The translations under genes were made by a program, and so were the position numbers. From Anaerolineae bacterium (GTDB lineage: Bacteria; Chloroflexota; Anaerolineae; Anaerolineales; Villigracilaceae), in contig QEXW01000062.1 of the NCBI GenBank assembly GCA_003130845.1, positions 1-57,225 on the forward strand: a stretch of DNA of 57,225 bases, in the 5' to 3' direction. Positions 52,043-57,225 of this stretch are shown piece after piece. Below the pieces are notes generated by a model. It was not told the origin of the DNA, did no database searches, and saw only the letters and a list, made by a program, of their open reading frames with translations. The stretch's first letter is position 1. Every line of letters starts with the position of its first letter.

Positions 52043-55000
52043 ATGAAGGTTCTGATTCTTGGCTCAGGTGGACGGGAGCATGCTCTGGCATGGAAGGTGG
52101 CACAATCGCCTCGCTTAAGTAGGCTTTATGTTGCTCCCGGGAATCCGGGAACGGCTGAGTATGGCGAAAATGTGGCGTTGTCTCTTCAGGATCATGGACA
52201 GATTGTTCGTTTTTGTCGGGAAAAGCAGGTGGATTTGGTAATGGTCGGCCCCGAAGCGCCGCTGGCAGATGGGATTGCAGATATGCTGTCTGGGGCGGGA
52301 GTTCGCTGTTTTGGACCAAGTAAGGCGGCAGCACAAATTGAGGCTTCTAAGGTGTTTGCTAAGCATTTTATGGCGCGTCATGGAATTCCTACTGCGCGTT
52401 ATGCTACGTTTAGTAGGTTCTCTGATGCATTGTCGTATTTGGAGCAGGTAGATTATCCAATTGTTATTAAGGCGTCAGGCTTGGCAGCTGGGAAGGGTGT
52501 GATTTTGCCGGAAACGAAGGCGCATGCTAAGGCGGTTCTGCGAGCGATGTTGCAAGAGGGCATGTTTGGCTTAGCCGGTAGTGAGGTGGTTATCGAGGAA
52601 CGAATGCGCGGTCCGGAAGTGTCGCTGATGGCGTTTTCGGATGGAAACACTGTGATTCCTATGCCGCCAGCACAGGACCATAAACGGATTTTCGACGATG
52701 ACCAGGGGCCTAATACCGGGGGGATGGGTGCGTATGCTCCGGCTCCCGTTCTCTCATCAGAAGGTGTGCAAGAGGCGTTGGAAACTGTTTTGAAGCCGAC
52801 TGTGAACGGTCTACGCTCGGAGGGAATTCCTTTTGTCGGGGTTTTGTATGCTGGGTTGATGCTTACGCCCCAGGGAATGAGCGTGTTAGAGTTTAATTGC
52901 CGCTTTGGTGATCCGGAAACGCAAGTAGTGCTGCCTTTGCTCGAATCTGATTTGTTGGCAATTGCTGATGCTTGCGTGGAAGGGGCTTTAGACAAAGTGA
53001 GGGTGGACTGGAGCCCAGGTGCTGCCGTTTGTGTGGTGTTGGCTTCTAAAGGTTATCCCGAACAACCCGAAACTGGCCAACCGATTTCTATTCGTGGGTT
53101 GCCAGAAGGGGTGCTTTGTTTTCATGCAGGGACAAAGATAGATGCGGAAGGACGGTTGATTACAGCAGGTGGACGCGTGCTTGGGGTGACTGCTCGGGCA
53201 GAAGATTTGGTCTCTGCGGTTCGGTTGGTGTATGACGGTGTAGAGCAGGTGGATTTTGATGGTATGCAATATCGCTCAGATATCGCTGCACGAGCGTTAG
53301 AACCAGATGGGGCAACGGATTGGGCAACGGATTTGGCAACGGATGGTGAAACGGATAAGCGGATGATGGCAGCGGATTTGGCAACGGATTTGGCAACGGA
53401 TTTGGCACCGGATGGTGAAACGGATAAGCGGATGATGGCAACGGATTTGGCAACGGATTTGGCAACGGATTGGGCACCGGATGGTGAAACGGATAAGCGG
53501 ATGATGGCAACGGATTTGGCAACGGATGGTGAAACGGATAGGCGGATGATGGCAACGGATTTGGCAACGGATGGTGAAACGGATAGGCGGATGATGGCAG
53601 CGGATTTGGCAACGGATGGTGAAGCGGAGAAGCGGATGCCGATGAGGCGAATGTCTGAAGCGAAAGGGGAGTATCGCTTTTCAAAGTTGGTTTCGTTGCA
53701 GACTGATAATTTGACGTATCGTGTGAATGGGTTTGCATTTCAGGTTTATAATGAGCTTGGTCCAGGGCATGCGGAAAAGTTTTATCAACGCCGTTTAGCA
53801 GAATTGTGTCGGCAGGCTGGGTTAGCAGTTGAAATGGAGAAACGGGTCGAAGTTTGGGTTGCGGATAGGATGGTAGGGTATCTCAAGTTGGATTTGTGGG
53901 TGGAAGAACGCTTGGTGGTGGAGTGTAAGTGTTTTGCTCATCCGCTTGGAAATGCAGAAATCGGTCAGATGCTGACTTATCTGGCGGCTACGGCAAGCAG
54001 GGTTGGTATGATTTACAACTTTGGTATGTCACGCTTGCACTGGCGGCGTATTTTGGCTGCGCGTGATGTGCAGGATTGGCAAAAGCATTTGTATCGCTTT
54101 ATCCATGTTGCTCCCGGTATGGTGTTGCCGCCATTGGGGGGGCAATCCAGCGTTCCGCCTATCCGTTTCAGGTCTATCAGTTCGATGACAAAGTTGGTTG
54201 AAATTCCGTCACCTAGCAGGGCAGCGCTCGGTTTTTCTGCTTCTAAGTCTGATGCTCAATCCGATTCCGCTTATTCTGCTGCGGGTGTTTCAATTGATGC
54301 CGGTAATCGCGCGGTTGAGTTGATGAAGTCGGCGGTTAAGGCTACGTATACTCCGGCTGTTTTGGCGGGTATTGGTTCGTTTGGCGGGTTGTTCGATGCG
54401 GCCGGGTTGAAGCAGATGCAAAATCCGGTGTTGGTGGCTTCTACAGATGGGGTTGGGACAAAGGTCAAATTGGCTGCGGCTACAGGGCGCTATCGCAGTA
54501 TTGGACATGATATTGTCAATCATTGCGTGGATGATATTCTGGTCCAAGGGGCGCGTCCGTTGTTTTTTATGGATTATTTTGCGACGTCTAAACTCAATCC
54601 CGAACAAACTGCCGAGGTTGTGACAGGGATGGCAGAGGCTTGTCAACAAGTTGGGATGGCGTTGCTCGGTGGTGAAACGGCTGAAATGCCGGGGGTGTAT
54701 CAGTCGGGTGAGTTTGATGTGGCCGGCACGATTGTTGGGGTTTTAGAACGAGAACAAATCTTGCCACGTATTTCAGAACTCCAGGCGGGGGATGTTTTGG
54801 TTGGTTTTCGTTCTTCCGGTCCGCATACGAATGGCTATTCGCTTATTCGTAAGGTGTTTGCAGATGTGTCACCGGAAACGGTTTTTGCCGAATTGGGCGT
54901 TTCTTTGGCAGATGCTCTGTTGGCACCGCATCGGTCGTATTTGCATTTGTTGTATCCGCATTTGAAATGGGTTAAGGCTCTGGCTCATTTGACCGGCGGT

Positions 55001-55285
55001 GGGTTTATTGAGAATATTCCCCGTGTGTTGCCAGAGAATTTGAGCGCTGTTGTTTATCTTGGTTCATGGCCTGTGCCGCCTCTTTGGGGTCTTATTCAAC
55101 GGCGGGGTAATATCGCTACGGAGGAGATGTATCGCGTTTTTAATATGGGAATTGGTATGGTGGCGGTTGTGGACAGGGATTATGTGTCTAAGTTTCAATC
55201 GCTTCTCGCAGAGGAAACGTTTGTGATTGGGGAACTTGTTCCCGGTGAACGGAAAACTATCTTGCTGGCGCAGCCGAATTCGTGA
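52043..55285 (+). CDS. purD: PurD-repeat-GxxExxY-PurM fusion (1080 aa)
   Basis: One uninterrupted frame. Residues 1-420 are GAR synthetase: [70 protein letters not shown] and [17 protein letters not shown]. Residues about 424-532 are a repeat array. Residues about 557-672 form a GxxExxY domain with GHAEKFY and [13 protein letters not shown] (PD-(D/E)XK-like D...ExK). Residues about 743-1080 are AIR synthetase Pur[39 protein letters not shown] and [15 protein letters not shown]. Whether translation yields one polypeptide or purM also starts internally (ATG near 54185) is unknown. GAGAGGAG precedes the ATG. Confidence 0.9.
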   Translation: MKVLILGSGGREHALAWKVAQSPRLSRLYVAPGNPGTAEYGENVALSLQDHGQIVRFCREKQVDLVMVGPEAPLADGIADMLSGAGVRCFGPSKAAAQIEASKVFAKHFMARHGIPTARYATFSRFSDALSYLEQVDYPIVIKASGLAAGKGVILPETKAHAKAVLRAMLQEGMFGLAGSEVVIEERMRGPEVSLMAFSDGNTVIPMPPAQDHKRIFDDDQGPNTGGMGAYAPAPVLSSEGVQEALETVLKPTVNGLRSEGIPFVGVLYAGLMLTPQGMSVLEFNCRFGDPETQVVLPLLESDLLAIADACVEGALDKVRVDWSPGAAVCVVLASKGYPEQPETGQPISIRGLPEGVLCFHAGTKIDAEGRLITAGGRVLGVTARAEDLVSAVRLVYDGVEQVDFDGMQYRSDIAARALEPDGATDWATDLATDGETDKRMMAADLATDLATDLAPDGETDKRMMATDLATDLATDWAPDGETDKRMMATDLATDGETDRRMMATDLATDGETDRRMMAADLATDGEAEKRMPMRRMSEAKGEYRFSKLVSLQTDNLTYRVNGFAFQVYNELGPGHAEKFYQRRLAELCRQAGLAVEMEKRVEVWVADRMVGYLKLDLWVEERLVVECKCFAHPLGNAEIGQMLTYLAATASRVGMIYNFGMSRLHWRRILAARDVQDWQKHLYRFIHVAPGMVLPPLGGQSSVPPIRFRSISSMTKLVEIPSPSRAALGFSASKSDAQSDSAYSAAGVSIDAGNRAVELMKSAVKATYTPAVLAGIGSFGGLFDAAGLKQMQNPVLVASTDGVGTKVKLAAATGRYRSIGHDIVNHCVDDILVQGARPLFFMDYFATSKLNPEQTAEVVTGMAEACQQVGMALLGGETAEMPGVYQSGEFDVAGTIVGVLEREQILPRISELQAGDVLVGFRSSGPHTNGYSLIRKVFADVSPETVFAELGVSLADALLAPHRSYLHLLYPHLKWVKALAHLTGGGFIENIPRVLPENLSAVVYLGSWPVPPLWGLIQRRGNIATEEMYRVFNMGIGMVAVVDRDYVSKFQSLLAEETFVIGELVPGERKTILLAQPNS
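53312..53638 (+). repeat. In-frame repeat array between PurD and GxxExxY
   Basis: Six copies of a DGE(T/A)(D/E)(K/R)RM core, encoded by ACGGATGGTGAAACGGATAA-like DNA, alternate with one to several 12-base units GCAACGGATTTG (Ala-Thr-Asp-Leu). The unit is the same family as in purF and is read in the same frame. The array totals 109 codons. It starts right after the natural PurD C-terminus (SDIAARALE). Confidence 0.95.
53711..54057 (+). other. GxxExxY (PD-(D/E)XK-like) domain embedded in the PurD-PurM frame
   Basis: [19 protein letters not shown], then GHAEKFY (exact G-x-x-E-x-x-Y), [30 protein letters not shown] and [24 protein letters not shown] reproduce the whole layout of stand-alone GxxExxY proteins of about 125 residues. 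A candidate internal start ([13 protein letters not shown] near 53651, preceded by GAGG) could give a separate protein. Family function is not established; relatives include the proteins encoded by 23S rRNA intervening sequences. Confidence 0.85.
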
Positions 55286-55324
55286 GTCTCATCGCTTTCT
55301 ATACTATAAAAGTCTAGGGTCCTT

Positions 55325-56497
55325 ATGAACTCTCTTTCTCTTCGCTATGGAATGAATCCTCATCAGACCCCTGCGCGTGTTTTTATGCGTGATGGTTCTG
55401 ATTTGCCTATCACTGTTCTGGGCGGTTCGCCCGGTTATATTAATCTGCTGGATGGTCTGAATGCCTGGCAGCTGGTTCGTGAGCTGAAATCTGTTACCGG
55501 GTTGCCCAGTGCGGCTTCGTTTAAGCATGTCAGTCCGGCGGGGGCGGCAATTGGGTTGCCTTTGGATGATACGTTGCGCAAAATTTATTTTGTGGACGAT
55601 GCTGAACTAAGCCCTTTGGCTGCTGCGTATGCGCGTGCTCGTGGTGCGGACCGGTTGTGCTCTTTTGGTGATTTTATTGCTCTTTCAGATGTGGTTGATC
55701 TTTCAACTGCTCGTTTGATTGCTCGCGAGGTGTCGGATGGGGTGATTGCTCCTGGTTATGAGCCGGAAGCTTTGCAAATTCTTACTCAAAAGAAGGCCGG
55801 TAAGTACGTGGTGTTGCAGATTGATTCGACCTACGAAGCGCCCGCTAGCGAAATGCGGGAGGTGTTTGGGGTGACTTTTGAGCAGGGGCGTCATGTTCGC
55901 TCGGTTGCGCCGAGCGATTTTACCCATCTTGTTACGCGTAATCAATCTTTACCCCTTCCTGCGCTGCGCGATTTGCAAGTGGCCTGGGTTACACTAAAGT
56001 ACACGCAATCGAATTCGGTTTGTTTTGTTAAGGACGGCCAAACGATTGGGGTGGGTGCAGGGCAGCAATCTCGTGTTCATTGTGTGCGGTTGGCGGCTCA
56101 TAAGGCGGATTTGTGGTGGTTGCGACAGCATCCCAAGGTTATCAATTTGCCCTTCCGACCAGAAATTAAACGTCCAGAGCGTGATAACGCGATTGACCAG
56201 TTTTTGCGTGATGATATTACGCCTCGCGAAAAATCTGCCTGGACGCATATTTTTACTGAGTTGCCACAGCCGCTTACTGGTGAGGAGAAGCGCGCTTGGC
56301 TCGATGGTTTAACCGATGTTGCGCTGGGTTCGGATGCTTTTTTCCCTTTTTCCGATAGTATTCACCGTGCTGCTGCTTCTGGTGTGCGGTATGTGTTTGA
56401 GCCGGGTGGTTCAACACGAGATGCGGAGGTGATTGCTGCTGCTGATGAGTATGGCATGGTGATGGCGTTTACGGGTGTGCGTTTGTTTCATCATTGA
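55325..56497 (+). CDS. purH: AICAR formyltransferase, single-domain PurH (390 aa)
   Basis: MNSLSLRYGMNPHQTPARVF, DGLNAWQLVREL, SFKHVSPAGAAIG, KYTQSNSVCFVKDGQTIGVGAGQQSRV and SDAFFPFSDSIHRAAASG are AICAR transformylase motifs, with the catalytic KH pair in FKHVSPAG. The N-terminal IMP cyclohydrolase (MGS-like) domain of normal PurH (about 520 aa) is absent and not encoded nearby. Stand-alone transformylases of about 390 residues occur in some bacteria. The ribosome binding site is weak (AGGGTCC). Confidence 0.92.
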   Translation: MNSLSLRYGMNPHQTPARVFMRDGSDLPITVLGGSPGYINLLDGLNAWQLVRELKSVTGLPSAASFKHVSPAGAAIGLPLDDTLRKIYFVDDAELSPLAAAYARARGADRLCSFGDFIALSDVVDLSTARLIAREVSDGVIAPGYEPEALQILTQKKAGKYVVLQIDSTYEAPASEMREVFGVTFEQGRHVRSVAPSDFTHLVTRNQSLPLPALRDLQVAWVTLKYTQSNSVCFVKDGQTIGVGAGQQSRVHCVRLAAHKADLWWLRQHPKVINLPFRPEIKRPERDNAIDQFLRDDITPREKSAWTHIFTELPQPLTGEEKRAWLDGLTDVALGSDAFFPFSDSIHRAAASGVRYVFEPGGSTRDAEVIAAADEYGMVMAFTGVRLFHH

Positions 56498-56501
56498 GCG
56501 T

Positions 56502-57110
56502 ATGTTGGCGCGTCTGGTTGTTCTCGTTTCTGGGAATGGTTCGAATTTGCAGGCTATTCTGGATGCTTGTGCTCAGAAGCGCTTGCCGGCTAGGGTGGTG
56601 GCTGTTGTTTCGAATAAGGCGGATGCTTATGGCCTGGTGCGTGCTCATCTTGCTGGGGTGGAGGCGATGTATTTTCCAAAATCTGACGGCGAATCGCGTT
56701 GTGATTATGATACGCGCCTGGCCGCTTATGTTTCTTCGTATTCACCTGACTATGTGATTTTGGCTGGGTGGATGCGCTTGCTTTCTTCTTGCTTTCTTTC
56801 TCACTTTCCGAATCGCGTGATTAATTTGCATCCGGCGCTTCCTGGCGCTTTTCCGGGGACACATGCGATTGAGCGGGCGTATACTGCTTGGCAACGCGGC
56901 GAGGTCGACCGCTCGGGTGTGATGGTGCATTTGGTGCCGGATGAAGGTGTTGATAATGGCCCTGTGCTTGCTTGCGAGGAGATTTTTTTTCAGGAGGATG
57001 AAACATTAGCACAGTTTGAGGCACGTGTGCATGCTGTGGAACACCGTTTACTGGTGGAGACCCTTGCAAGGGTGTTGGCTGCAGGCGGTTGGGAAGATGA
57101 GTCGGGCTAA
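56502..57110 (+). CDS. purN: GAR formyltransferase PurN (202 aa)
   Basis: 10-formyl-THF-dependent formylation of GAR (step 3). Motifs: VLVSGNGSNLQAILDA, VVSNKADAYGLVRA, LAGWMRLLS, RVINLHPALPGAFPGTHAIERAY (catalytic N-x-H) and SGVMVHLVPDEGVDNGPVL (catalytic Asp). Starts 4 bases after the purH stop; normal length. Last gene of the operon. Confidence 0.95.
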   Translation: MLARLVVLVSGNGSNLQAILDACAQKRLPARVVAVVSNKADAYGLVRAHLAGVEAMYFPKSDGESRCDYDTRLAAYVSSYSPDYVILAGWMRLLSSCFLSHFPNRVINLHPALPGAFPGTHAIERAYTAWQRGEVDRSGVMVHLVPDEGVDNGPVLACEEIFFQEDETLAQFEARVHAVEHRLLVETLARVLAAGGWEDESG

Positions 57111-57145
57111 AAGGGGGTAGGATTGGCATGTGCAAAAACAAAACC

Positions 57146-57175
57146 CTCGACTTTGGCTCTTTGAGCAAAGTCGGG
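57146..57175 (+). terminator. First hairpin after the purine operon
   Basis: CGACTTTG (57148-57155) and CAAAGTCG (57166-57173), extended by flanking pairs, loop 10 bases; no T run follows. Confidence 0.5.
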
Positions 57176-57192
57176 AAAGAGAAACGAACAAG

Positions 57193-57220
57193 AAAAGGGT
57201 GCGAGAGCGCCCTTTTTCGT
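57193..57220 (+). terminator. Intrinsic terminator of the purine operon
   Basis: AAAAGGGTGC (57193-57202) pairs with GCGCCCTTTT (57207-57216) around GAGA, with one G-T pair, followed by TTCGTTT. Confidence 0.85.
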
Positions 57221-57225
57221 TTAGA

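Noticed and set aside
53160-53738. 192-codon antisense ORF over the purD repeat array, rich in [15 protein letters not shown]
   Set aside because: It arises only because the repeat is open in all reverse frames; no start context and it lies entirely opposite purD.

Overview
The window looks like a chromosomal segment of a Gram-negative-type or monoderm member of the Chloroflexota, most plausibly class Anaerolineae. This is inferred from gene content and style, not from a marker comparison: a greatly enlarged SecA (about 1339 residues), tandem Ser/Thr kinases carrying extracellular TolB/PD40-like propellers, short membrane proteins with a CCCC cluster in the membrane helix, a type 2 isopentenyl-diphosphate isomerase, and an aconitase/succinyl-CoA ligase block. 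No phage, transposase, integrase or CRISPR locus was seen. Most genes are ordinary chromosomal genes with AAGGAG/AAGGTGA-type ribosome binding sites and clear intrinsic terminators.

Layout. 1-800 (minus): a coupled set of a small membrane protein, an XRE repressor and a truncated lipoprotein alpha/beta-hydrolase, with a strong promoter and a palindromic operator. 1.2-2.4 kb (minus): a membrane-anchored HtrA protease. 2.5-4.5 kb (plus): a membrane protein/winged-helix operon with its own candidate operator, then two small CCCC membrane proteins. 4.5-10.1 kb: secA, adenosine deaminase, a DUF5362-like membrane protein. 10.1-15.5 kb: aconitase with a long structured leader, then sucCD. 15.5-21.3 kb: acyl carrier protein (minus), fni, a membrane protein, hutI, arginase, a response regulator and an inositol-phosphatase. 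21.3-26.9 kb (minus): two paralogous receptor-like Ser/Thr kinases, a GNAT acetyltransferase and a deoxynucleoside kinase. 27.4 kb: tRNA-Lys(CTT), then a CorA transporter preceded by a proline-rich leader ORF with mutually exclusive RNA hairpins. 28.7-36.1 kb: SMP-30 lactonase, acyltransferase, a small P-loop ATPase, a LacI-like-sensor/GAF/histidine kinase, galactokinase. 36.2-43.2 kb: a propeller/Y_Y_Y/GGDEF sensor, a membrane-anchored metalloprotease, and an amidase/C39-like/SH3 protein without a signal peptide.

43.2-57.2 kb (plus) is a single purine-biosynthesis operon: purL(with PurS-like N-terminus)-purQ-purC-orf-purE-orf-purK-purF-purD::purM-purH(transformylase only)-purN, ending in two hairpins. 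It supplies almost every step from PRPP to FAICAR; purB and the IMP cyclohydrolase half of PurH are missing here. The most unusual feature of the window is in this operon. An in-frame array of 33-bp repeats encoding an 11-residue unit (ADGEADKRMLA-like) is inserted in the phosphoribosyltransferase part of PurF. A related array, followed by a complete GxxExxY (PD-(D/E)XK-like) domain, sits between PurD and PurM in one 1080-residue reading frame. The same repeat is read in the same frame in both genes, and the unit is open in five of six frames. This looks like a repeat element that tolerates or exploits insertion into essential coding sequence, with the GxxExxY domain as a possible companion protein.
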